Assembly (NCBI GenBank): GCA_002336975.1 | Contig: DDFA01000014.1 | Span: 4,879-9,917 of the forward strand | From: Phyllobacteriaceae bacterium UBA1940 | GTDB taxonomy: Bacteria > Pseudomonadota > Alphaproteobacteria > Rhizobiales > Rhizobiaceae | Reading direction: 5' to 3' | Length of the DNA stretch: 5,039 nucleotides | In this document: piece by piece, positions 1-5,039 of the stretch | How the letters are laid out: each line of letters opens with the position of its first letter | Numbering within the stretch: the stretch's first letter is position 1 | Translations under genes and position numbers: made by a program | Notes under the pieces: generated by a model | The model's database searches: none | Seen by the model: only the letters and a program-made list of their open reading frames with translations | Told to the model about the DNA's origin: nothing

Positions 1-30
1 GCCGCTTCGCATTCTGCGCGGTTGCGCCGA

Positions 31-429
31 TCAGCCGGCGGCGGCTTCTTCGGCCGGTGCGGCGGCCGCGGCGGCGATGGCGGCGGCCGCGTCGTCCTGC
101 GCCTTCTTCAGCGCGGCGGCGCGCTCGGTCGCCTTCTTGCCGGGCTGGGCCTTGTTCGGATTGTTGCGGGCGTCGCGCTTGGCGATGCCGGCTTCGTCAA
201 GGAAACGGGCGACGCGGTCGGTCGGCAGCGCGCCCTTGCCCAGCCATGCCTGGATCTTGTCGGCTTCGAGCTTGATGCGCTCGCCGCCTTCCTTCGGCAG
301 CATCGGGTTCCAGGCGCCGACTGTCTCGATGAAACGGCCGTCGCGCGGCGACCGCACGTCGGCGACGACGATGTGGTAATAGGGGCGCTTCTTGGAGCCA
401 GCGCGGGCCAGTCTGATCTTCAGTGCCAT
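31..429 (-). CDS. rpsP: 30S ribosomal protein S16
   Basis: Small-subunit ribosomal protein that binds 16S rRNA and helps 30S assembly. The 132-residue protein opens with the typical S16 block ([19 protein letters not shown]), followed by [15 protein letters not shown] and the GAWNPM segment. The second conserved block ([20 protein letters not shown]) lies at about residues 57-76. The core of about 85-90 residues is followed by a charged linker and an Ala-rich, acidic-ended tail (about residues 105-132), which makes it longer than the roughly 82-residue E. coli protein; such tails are usual in alphaproteobacteria. The ATG start is well supported: AGGAGA at 437-442 lies about 8 nt upstream. It follows the chorismate mutase gene after 27 nt on the same strand and is probably co-transcribed with ffh. 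In related genomes rimM and trmD follow, which here would lie beyond the left edge. Identification is secure. Confidence 0.97.
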   Translation of the reverse strand: MALKIRLARAGSKKRPYYHIVVADVRSPRDGRFIETVGAWNPMLPKEGGERIKLEADKIQAWLGKGALPTDRVARFLDEAGIAKRDARNNPNKAQPGKKATERAAALKKAQDDAAAAIAAAAAAPAEEAAAG

Positions 430-456
430 GTCGTAATCTCCTGATGTCTCACTGAT

Positions 457-765
457 TCATTGATTGTTTGCCGGCTTTGCAGCCGCGATCTGCTCGTGAT
501 GGCGGATGACTTCCGTGATCACGAAATTCAGAAACTTTTCGGCGAAGTCCGGATCGAGATTGGCGTCGCGCGCCAGCCGGCGCAGCCGCTCGATCTGCTC
601 GGCTTCGCGGTTGGGGTCCGCCGGCGGCAGCCCGTGCGTCGCTTTCAGATGGCCGACCGCCTGGGTGCAGCGGAAACGTTCGGCCAGCATGTGGATCAGC
701 GCCGCGTCGATATTGTCGATCGAGGCGCGATAGCCGGCGAGCATCTGTTTCGGATCGCTTGTCAT
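457..765 (-). CDS. AroQ-type chorismate mutase
   Basis: A 102-residue all-helical chorismate mutase of the AroQ/CM_2 family. It converts chorismate to prephenate, the branch step toward phenylalanine and tyrosine, in the cytoplasm. Visible active-site matches to the E. coli enzyme domain are Arg13 (in YRASIDNID), Arg30 (in LAERF), Lys41 (in GHLKATHG), and Arg53 with Glu54 (in DPNREAEQ). The position of E. coli Gln88 appears to be filled by His89 or a neighbour in VIRHHEQ; this assignment is by eye and uncertain. There is no prephenate dehydratase, dehydrogenase or DAHP synthase domain fused to it, and no signal peptide, so it is a stand-alone cytoplasmic form. The ATG lies 3 nt after the ffh stop, and its ribosome-binding site (AGGAAG, 775-780) sits inside the end of ffh, which suggests translational coupling. 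The alternative, a CM-like protein with another role, is less likely given the kept catalytic residues. Confidence 0.92.
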   Translation of the reverse strand: MTSDPKQMLAGYRASIDNIDAALIHMLAERFRCTQAVGHLKATHGLPPADPNREAEQIERLRRLARDANLDPDFAEKFLNFVITEVIRHHEQIAAAKPANNQ

Positions 766-768
766 CGC

Positions 769-2349
769 CTATTTCTTCCTGCCCGGCCCCGGCAGCCCGC
801 CACCCAGTCCGGGAAGGCGCGGCGCGCCGCCCAAGCCGGGAAGGCCGCCCGGCATGCCGCCGCCCATGCCCGGTAGTCCGCCAGGCAGCTTGACGCCGGC
901 GGCTTCCGCCTGCTTCTTCAGGGCTTCGAGCTGTTTGGGGTCCATCTTGGACAGGTCGGGCATGCCGCCCATGCCGCCGGCGAGGCCGCCCAGCCCCATC
1001 TTGCTGGCGAGACCGCCCATCATGCCGCGCATCATCCCGCCGCCTTTGCCCTTGCCGCCCATCGCCTTCATCATGTCGGCCATCTGGCGGTGCATTTTCA
1101 GCAGCTTGTTGATCGCGGCGGCGTCGGTGCCCGACCCTTTGGCGATGCGCTGCTTGCGCGAATGTTTGAGGATGTCGGGATTGGCGCGTTCGGCCTTGGT
1201 CATCGACTGGATGATGGCGATCTGCTGGCCGAACATCCTGTCGTCGAGGCCGGCGGCGGCGATCTGGTCCTTCATCTTGCCCATGCCGGGCATCAGACCC
1301 ATGATGCCGCCCATGCCGCCCATCTTCTGCATCTGGCGCAACTGGTCGGCGAGATCGTCCAGGTCGAACTTGCCGGACTGCATCTTCTTGGCCATCGCCG
1401 CGGCTTTTTCCGCGTCGATATTCTCGGCCGCCTTTTCCACCAGCGAGACGATGTCGCCCATGCCGAGAATGCGGTCGGCGATGCGCTTGGGGTGAAACTC
1501 CTCCAGCGCGTCCATCTTTTCGCCGACGCCGATCAGCTTGACCGGCTTGCCGGTGACGGCGCGCATCGACAGCGCCGCGCCGCCGCGCCCGTCGCCGTCC
1601 ATGCGGGTGAGCACGAGGCCGGTGACGCCGACGCGCTCGTCAAACGAACGGGCGAGGTTGACCGCGTCCTGGCCGGTCAGCGAGTCGGCCACCAGCAGGA
1701 TCTCGTGCGGTTTCGCCGCGTTCCTGATGTCGGCCATCTCGACCATCAGCGGCTCGTCGATATGGGTGCGGCCCGCGGTGTCGAGAATGACCACGTCGTA
1801 ACCGCCGAGGCGCCCGGCCTGTTCGGCGCGGCGGGCGATTTCGACCGGCGACTGGCCGGCGATGATCGGCAAGGTGACGACCTTGGTCTGTTCGCCAAGC
1901 TGGCGCAACTGCTCCTGTGCGGCGGGACGGCGCGTGTCGAGCGACGCCATCAGGACCTTCTTGCCCTGCCGTTCGGTCAGGCGCTTGGCGATCTTGGCCG
2001 ATGTCGTGGTCTTGCCGGAGCCCTGCAGGCCGACCATCATGATGACGACCGGGGCGGGCGCGTTGAGGTCGATGGTCTCGCCCTCGGCGCCGAGCATTTC
2101 GACAAGCTCGTCGTGGACGATCTTGACGACCATCTGGCCGGGCTTGATCGATTTCAGCACTTCGGCGCCGACCGCCTTTGCGCGCACCCTGTCGGTGAAC
2201 GACCGCACCACCTCAAGCGACACGTCGGCCTCGAGCAACGCGCGACGCACCTCGCGCAGCGCGGCGGAGACATCGGCCTCCGACAGCGCGCCGCGCCCGG
2301 TCAGATTGTTCAGGATGGTGCCAAGGCGTTCCTGAAGTGATTCAAACAT
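769..2349 (-). CDS. ffh: signal recognition particle protein Ffh (SRP54)
   Basis: GTPase of the signal recognition particle. With 4.5S RNA it binds signal sequences on the ribosome and delivers them to FtsY at the membrane. Numbered from the chosen ATG (526 aa): N domain about 1-90 (MFESLQERLG, ALREVRRALLEADVSL); G domain about 100-295, with the P-loop GLQGSGKTT at 107-115, DTAGR, TRMDGDGRGGAAL and GVGEKMDALEEFHP; Met-rich M domain about 300-435, with the finger loop (MQKMGGMGGIMGLMPGMG) and the RNA-binding SRKQRIAKGSG motif; then a Gly/Met/Pro-rich tail of about 90 residues. E. coli Ffh has 453 residues, so the tail accounts for the extra length. The reading frame stays open upstream to 2427, but those 26 residues do not look like Ffh. 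The ATG at 2349 matches the family start and has AGGA (2357-2360) 7 nt before it. First gene of the ffh / chorismate mutase / rpsP operon; an intrinsic terminator lies in its leader. Confidence 0.97.
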   Translation of the reverse strand: MFESLQERLGTILNNLTGRGALSEADVSAALREVRRALLEADVSLEVVRSFTDRVRAKAVGAEVLKSIKPGQMVVKIVHDELVEMLGAEGETIDLNAPAPVVIMMVGLQGSGKTTTSAKIAKRLTERQGKKVLMASLDTRRPAAQEQLRQLGEQTKVVTLPIIAGQSPVEIARRAEQAGRLGGYDVVILDTAGRTHIDEPLMVEMADIRNAAKPHEILLVADSLTGQDAVNLARSFDERVGVTGLVLTRMDGDGRGGAALSMRAVTGKPVKLIGVGEKMDALEEFHPKRIADRILGMGDIVSLVEKAAENIDAEKAAAMAKKMQSGKFDLDDLADQLRQMQKMGGMGGIMGLMPGMGKMKDQIAAAGLDDRMFGQQIAIIQSMTKAERANPDILKHSRKQRIAKGSGTDAAAINKLLKMHRQMADMMKAMGGKGKGGGMMRGMMGGLASKMGLGGLAGGMGGMPDLSKMDPKQLEALKKQAEAAGVKLPGGLPGMGGGMPGGLPGLGGAPRLPGLGGGLPGPGRKK

Positions 2350-2356
2350 CTGTTCG

Positions 2357-2360
2357 TCCT
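2357..2360 (-). promoter_or_regulatory. ribosome binding site that fixes the ffh start
   Basis: On the minus strand, AGGA stands 7 nt before the ATG at 2349, and a second AGGA lies just upstream. No comparable site precedes the more distal in-frame start near 2427, and that start would place the terminator hairpin's U-tract right at the initiation codon. This supports the shorter, 526-residue Ffh. Confidence 0.75.
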
Positions 2361-2419
2361 GTCCTTCGACTGTCGCCGAAGAGGTAGTGCGCGTGCCGTC
2401 GAATTGCACCCAAAAGCCG

Positions 2420-2453
2420 AAAAACACCCGGGGGCGCGTCGCGCTGCCGGGTG
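2420..2453 (-). terminator. intrinsic terminator upstream of ffh (attenuator or small-RNA terminator)
   Basis: On the minus strand a 7-bp outer stem, CACCCGG (2447-2453) with CCGGGTG (2425-2431), encloses a 2-by-2 internal loop and a 4-bp inner stem, GCGC/GCGC (2441-2444 with 2434-2437), closed by a 3-nt loop. Five T residues (2420-2424) follow immediately. This is the classic layout of a Rho-independent terminator. It lies about 70 nt before the ffh ATG, and no gene upstream on this strand needs terminating, since the neighbour is divergent. It therefore most likely ends a short leader transcript or a small RNA. On the plus strand the hairpin has no T-run, so it works in one direction only. 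Confidence 0.75.
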
Positions 2454-2512
2454 GTGACCTCCGGGATCTTGCCCCGGTCGGCGGCTCAGAGGGTCAACTC
2501 TTAGCTAGATTG
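2420..2512 (-). ncRNA. candidate short leader RNA or small RNA upstream of ffh
   Basis: A transcript of about 90 nt is inferred between a promoter candidate (-35 TTGACA at 2541-2546) and the strong terminator ending at 2420. It would carry a weak 5' hairpin (AGAG/CTCT, 2498-2501 with 2488-2491), a CCGGG/CCCGG hairpin (2473-2477 with 2461-2465) and the terminator hairpin. No open reading frame of useful size lies in it. It lacks the conserved GGAAG-type core of SRP RNA, so it is not 4.5S RNA. I do not recognise an RNA family. The 5' end is approximate, and the element could equally be an attenuated 5' leader of the ffh mRNA. Confidence 0.35.
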
Positions 2513-2517
2513 CGGTG

Positions 2518-2546
2518 CTTCAACAGCAAATCGGCATGAGTGTCAA
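2518..2546 (-). promoter_or_regulatory. candidate sigma-70-type promoter for the ffh leader
   Basis: On the minus strand a perfect TTGACA (2541-2546) is followed after 17 nt by TTGAAG (2518-2523), which matches the -10 consensus at only 3 of 6 positions. The -35 box is good and the spacing ideal, but the -10 is poor. Transcription would start near 2511 and run through the terminator hairpin into ffh. Confidence 0.35.
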
Positions 2547-2700
2547 GGATTGCGAATTGGCGAGATCACGATGCAGTCAGGATGACACGCTGGCGGTTGC
2601 AGTTTTGCCGTGATTTCCAGTAAAGCTGTCGGCGATGTGATGCGTTGCCGGGCGTCCGACGGGCCCGGCCGGTCGGGACCGAACTATTCTGGAGATCTGG

Positions 2701-3483
2701 ATGCGCTTTCCAAAGTTGACTTTCGCGGCGGCGATGCTTGCTGTTGGCCTTTCGGCGGGGACCGCCGCGGCGCAAAGCTGCGGCAACGACGCCGGCGGGT
2801 TCGACGCCTGGAAACAGGACTTCGCCCAGCAGGCGAAGGCGTCTGGCGTCAAGCGGGCCGGCCTGCAGGCGCTGGCGGGCGCCAATTACGCCACTGCGAC
2901 GATCAGGGTCGACCGCGCCGTCAAGAAGGCGTTCAGCGGCTCGGTGCAGGACTTCATGAAGCGGCGCGGCGGCGCGACGATCGTCTCCAAGGGCCGCCAG
3001 TTGAAGAAGTCGAACGCGGCGATGTTCGCCGACATCGAGCGGCGCTATGGCGTGCCGGCCGGGCCGCTGCTGGCGATCTGGGGCATGGAGACCGGTTTTG
3101 GCGGCAATATGGGCAACCAGAACACGATTTCGGCGATCACCACGCTTGCCTATGACTGCCGGCGCCCGGGCTTTTTCACGCCGCACGCAATCGCCGCCCT
3201 GAAGCTGGTGGATCGCGGCGTGCTCAGTTCGCAATCGGTGGGCGCGGCGCATGGCGAGGTTGGCCACACCCAGTTCCTGCCAGGCAATGTGCTGCAATAC
3301 GGCGTTGGCAGCGGCAATCTGCGCGACAAGGCGACGGCGCTGGCGTCGACTGCCAACTTCCTGCGCGGCCATGGCTATAGCGGCGGGCCGGCCAGCGCCA
3401 ACAAGGGCGCGATCGCGGGCTGGAACGCGGCGTCCGTCTACCAGCAGGCCATCATCATCATGGCCGACCAGATCGACCAGTAA
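2701..3483 (+). CDS. MltB-like lytic murein transglycosylase (secreted)
   Basis: A 260-residue protein of the SLT_2/MltB type, which cleaves the MurNAc-GlcNAc bond of peptidoglycan and leaves 1,6-anhydroMurNAc ends. Residues 1-24 form a signal peptide: MRFPK, then a hydrophobic stretch, then a signal peptidase I site after TAAA. There is no lipobox, so it is probably soluble in the periplasm, unlike lipoprotein E. coli MltB. The likely catalytic acid is Glu130 in GMETGFGG, preceded by YGVPAGPLLAIW. Family-like blocks follow: NQNTISAITTLAY, GEVGHTQFLPGNVLQYG, and a C-terminal AGWNAASVYQ. The only two Cys are 27 and 153, a possible disulfide pair. It is compact and has no separate peptidoglycan-binding domain after the catalytic one. 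The ATG is supported by GGAG (2691-2694), 6 nt upstream. It is divergent from ffh and ends before its own terminator. The family is firm; the exact cell-wall role is not known. Confidence 0.9.
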   Translation: MRFPKLTFAAAMLAVGLSAGTAAAQSCGNDAGGFDAWKQDFAQQAKASGVKRAGLQALAGANYATATIRVDRAVKKAFSGSVQDFMKRRGGATIVSKGRQLKKSNAAMFADIERRYGVPAGPLLAIWGMETGFGGNMGNQNTISAITTLAYDCRRPGFFTPHAIAALKLVDRGVLSSQSVGAAHGEVGHTQFLPGNVLQYGVGSGNLRDKATALASTANFLRGHGYSGGPASANKGAIAGWNAASVYQQAIIIMADQIDQ

Positions 3484-3492
3484 GCCGACACG

Positions 3493-3537
3493 GCAAACGA
3501 TCCACGACTCCGGCATCGCCCGGAGTCTTTCGTTTGC
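3493..3537 (+). terminator. terminator after the transglycosylase gene, within a larger inverted repeat
   Basis: Ten nt after the stop codon begins a two-level inverted repeat. The inner hairpin is a perfect 8-bp stem, GACTCCGG (3506-3513) with CCGGAGTC (3520-3527), with a 6-nt loop and the tail TTTCGTTT. This is a good Rho-independent terminator on the plus strand. An outer 8-bp pair, GCAAACGA (3493-3500) with TCGTTTGC (3530-3537), flanks it and could pair with most of the T-rich tail. It separates the transglycosylase gene from the phosphatase gene. Confidence 0.8.
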
Positions 3538-3596
3538 ACATATGTTTGTCGTCCACACAACTGCCGCATTGGCAGCGCCAACAGTCGCGGGTCGTC

Positions 3597-3601
3597 GGAG
3601 G
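3597..3601 (+). promoter_or_regulatory. ribosome binding site that fixes a GTG start
   Basis: A full GGAGG lies 7 nt before the GTG at 3609. The frame is open further upstream, to a TTG at 3534, but that codon falls inside the preceding terminator's inverted repeat and has no ribosome-binding site. A second GTG at 3615 is in frame, but its spacing is longer. Confidence 0.8.
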
Positions 3602-3608
3602 TTTCACC

Positions 3609-4181
3609 GTGTCCGTGAGATGGCTTGTCGCAACGATTGCGGGCGTCGCTCTTGCGCTTCTCGTTGGGGTTCTGACGTTTCAGGCATGGCTGCGCGCCGA
3701 CGGCAATCTGCATGAAGTCAAGGCCGGAGAATATTACCGCTCAGCGCAACCGTCCGCCGAAAAGCTCGACAGCTATATCAGGCGATACGGGCTGAAGACT
3801 GTTCTCAATCTGCGCGGCGCGCATGGGGAGGCGGACTGGTACCGCGAAGAACAGCGTGTAACGGCGGCCCATGGCGTCCTGTTGGTCGACTTTCCGATGT
3901 CGGCGCAGGCGGACCTGTCGCGCGACGACGCCCTGAAGCTCGTCGAGATCATGCGCAATGCGCCAAAACCCATCCTGGTTCATTGCAAGACCGGCGCCGA
4001 CCGCACCGGGCTCGCCACCGCCATCTATGCCTACAAGATCGCCGGCATGACCGAGGCGGAGGCCGAAGCGCAGCTTTCACCGCGCTACGGCCATTTCGGC
4101 ATCCCGCTGTTTTCGCCAACCTTCGCCATGGATCGCTCCTGGGAGGACATGGAAAAGCTGTTCGGGATCGAAGCGCACTGA
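3609..4181 (+). CDS. membrane-anchored tyrosine/dual-specificity protein phosphatase
   Basis: A 190-residue protein of the Cys-dependent phosphatase superfamily. The signature HCKTGADRTG gives nucleophile Cys126 and phosphate-binding Arg132 (HCx5R), followed by Thr-Gly. Upstream are family-like blocks YYRSAQPS (42-49), GLKTVLNLRG (61-70) and VDFPMSAQADLS (93-104), where Asp94 or Asp102 could be the general acid. Residues about 6-24 form one hydrophobic helix after a short N-terminus with Arg4, so the protein is probably anchored with the catalytic domain in the periplasm; an uncleaved or cleaved signal sequence cannot be told apart here. The substrate is unknown: phosphoproteins, phosphoinositides or polysaccharide-linked phosphates are all possible. 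The GTG start is chosen for its GGAGG at ideal spacing. The gene follows the transglycosylase gene behind a terminator, so it may have its own promoter, though none is clear. Its stop lies 9 bp from the convergent argG stop. Confidence 0.85.
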   Translation: MSVRWLVATIAGVALALLVGVLTFQAWLRADGNLHEVKAGEYYRSAQPSAEKLDSYIRRYGLKTVLNLRGAHGEADWYREEQRVTAAHGVLLVDFPMSAQADLSRDDALKLVEIMRNAPKPILVHCKTGADRTGLATAIYAYKIAGMTEAEAEAQLSPRYGHFGIPLFSPTFAMDRSWEDMEKLFGIEAH

Positions 4182-4190
4182 CGCTCCGCC

Positions 4191-5039
4191 TCAGTTTTTC
4201 CGATTGCGCGCGCCCAGCGTGCGAAGGCGCAGGCCGTTCAGTCGGATAAAGCCCTCGGCGTCCTTCTGGTCATAGGCGCCGCGATCGTCCTCGAAGGTCA
4301 CAAGCTGGTCGGAATAGAGCGATTTTGGCGAGCGGCGTCCGGTGACGATGACATTGCCCTTGTAGAGCTTGAGCCTGACGTCGCCCTCGACGTCTTCCTG
4401 GCTCTTGTCGATCAGCGCCTGCAGCATCTCGCGCTCGGGCGAATACCAGAAGCCGTTGTAGATCAGTTCGGCATAGCGCGGCATTATCTCGTCCTTGAGA
4501 TGGCCGGCGCCGCGGTCGAGCGTGATCGATTCGATCGCCCGGTGCGCGGCGAGCAGGATCGTGCCGCCGGGAGTTTCGTAGACGCCGCGGCTCTTCATGC
4601 CGACGAAGCGGTTCTCGACCAGGTCCAGGCGGCCGATGCCGTTGTCCCGGCCAAGGTCGTTCAGCGCCGCCAGCATCGAGGCCGGCGACAGCGTCTTGCC
4701 GTTCAGCGCGACCGGGTCGCCATGCTTGAACGAGATGATGATCTCGGTGACCGCGTCGGGAGCGTCCATCGGCGAGATGGTGCGCTGATGGACATATTCG
4801 GGCGCCTCGACCCAGGGATCTTCCAGCACCTTTCCCTCGGACGAGGAGTGCAGCAGGTTGGCGTCGACCGAGAACGGGGCCTCGCCGCGCTTGTCCTTGG
4901 CGATCGGGATCTGGTGGTTCTGCGCAAATTCGATCAGGTCGGTGCGCGACTTGAACGACCAGTCGCGCCAGGGCGCGATGACCTTGATGTCGGGGTTGAG
5001 CGCATAGGCGGAAAGCTCGAAACGGACCTGGTCGTTGCC
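4191..5039 (-). CDS. argG: argininosuccinate synthase, C-terminal part (runs off the right edge)
   Basis: ATP-dependent ligase joining citrulline and aspartate to argininosuccinate, the penultimate step of arginine synthesis in the cytoplasm. The frame is open from the right edge to the TGA at 4191, giving the last 282 residues; the family has about 400, so roughly 125 N-terminal residues, including the ATP-binding PP-loop, are outside. The visible part starts inside the conserved GNDQVRFE motif (Asn and Asp that contact substrates), then [51 protein letters not shown] and [14 protein letters not shown]. No frameshift or missing block is seen in the part present. A GTG codon at 4829 is internal (the Val of KVLEDPW), not a start. 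It converges on the phosphatase gene. It is probably a stand-alone gene, but its promoter is not visible. Confidence 0.97.
   Translation of the reverse strand, partial: GNDQVRFELSAYALNPDIKVIAPWRDWSFKSRTDLIEFAQNHQIPIAKDKRGEAPFSVDANLLHSSSEGKVLEDPWVEAPEYVHQRTISPMDAPDAVTEIIISFKHGDPVALNGKTLSPASMLAALNDLGRDNGIGRLDLVENRFVGMKSRGVYETPGGTILLAAHRAIESITLDRGAGHLKDEIMPRYAELIYNGFWYSPEREMLQALIDKSQEDVEGDVRLKLYKGNVIVTGRRSPKSLYSDQLVTFEDDRGAYDQKDAEGFIRLNGLRLRTLGARNRKN

Larger units (their letters stand above)
2350..2700. other. divergent intergenic region between ffh and the transglycosylase gene
   Basis: This 351-bp stretch has no believable protein-coding gene. Read on the minus strand toward ffh it holds, in order, a TTGACA-like promoter candidate, a small CCGGG/CCCGG hairpin, a strong terminator-like hairpin with a T-run, and the ffh ribosome-binding site. 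Read on the plus strand toward the transglycosylase gene it holds a GC-rich imperfect inverted repeat (2654-2679) and a GGAG ribosome-binding site at 2691-2694. I could not find a convincing plus-strand promoter; the best pair (TTGCAG at 2597, TAAAGC at 2621, 18 nt apart) is weak. Confidence 0.7.

Noticed and set aside
1090..2340. Plus-strand open frame of 416 codons across ffh
   Set aside because: It is antisense to the well-conserved ffh gene, rich in His/Asp/Leu/Gly as expected from the complementary frame, with no domain.
2350..2427. N-terminal extension of Ffh by 26 residues
   Set aside because: These residues do not resemble Ffh, the extension begins inside the terminator, and no ribosome-binding site supports it, while the ATG at 2349 has one.
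2420..2512. The leader RNA as the SRP 4.5S RNA (ffs)
   Set aside because: The conserved core with GGAAG and AGCAGCC is absent, and the hairpin layout differs.
2597..2626. Plus-strand promoter for the transglycosylase gene (TTGCAG, 18 nt, TAAAGC)
   Set aside because: Each box matches the consensus at only about 3 of 6 positions, which is expected by chance in a region of this size.
2566..3558. Long minus-strand open frame of 330 codons across the transglycosylase gene
   Set aside because: It lies antisense to a clear transglycosylase with signal peptide and catalytic motif. Its Arg/Ala/Gly-rich sequence looks like the shadow of high-GC coding DNA, and no domain is recognisable.
2701..4181. 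Transglycosylase and phosphatase genes as one operon
   Set aside because: A strong terminator lies between them and the gap is 125 bp, so co-transcription is not supported, although read-through is possible.
4703..4927. Arg/Ser-rich minus-strand frame of 74 codons inside argG
   Set aside because: It overlaps argG in another frame and has the Arg/Ser/Pro-rich composition typical of shifted frames in GC-rich genes.

Overview
The window looks like a stretch of core chromosome from a GC-rich alphaproteobacterium, most likely of the order Hyphomicrobiales (Rhizobiales) and perhaps near Mesorhizobium. The evidence is the ffh / chorismate mutase / rpsP gene order, the alphaproteobacterial style of Ffh (TRMDGDGRGG motif, long Gly/Met/Pro tail), the Ala-rich extended S16, and the uniformly high GC content. 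The genus is an inference from memory of gene order and sequence style; no search was run. I see no mobile elements, CRISPR arrays, tRNA or rRNA genes, and no convincing undescribed multi-gene system.

Layout. Minus strand, 2349 down to 31: ffh (signal recognition particle protein), an AroQ-type chorismate mutase starting 3 nt after the ffh stop, and rpsP (ribosomal protein S16). The three are tightly packed and very probably form one operon that continues off the left edge, where rimM and trmD usually follow. Positions 2350-2700 are a divergent intergenic region. It holds a strong intrinsic-terminator-like hairpin on the minus strand just upstream of ffh, with a candidate promoter behind it, so a short leader RNA or small RNA is likely there.

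Plus strand, 2701-4181: a secreted MltB-like lytic murein transglycosylase with its own clear terminator, then a membrane-anchored tyrosine/dual-specificity phosphatase whose catalytic domain probably faces the periplasm. Minus strand, right edge to 4191: the last 282 residues of argininosuccinate synthase (argG), which converges on the phosphatase gene with a gap of only 9 bp.

How they work together. The left operon links co-translational membrane targeting (Ffh), a ribosomal protein (S16) and one step of aromatic amino acid synthesis. The two plus-strand genes both appear to act outside the cytoplasmic membrane, but a terminator separates them and a functional link is not shown. ArgG belongs to arginine synthesis and is independent. 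The most interesting element is the terminator and alternative-pairing structure ahead of ffh.
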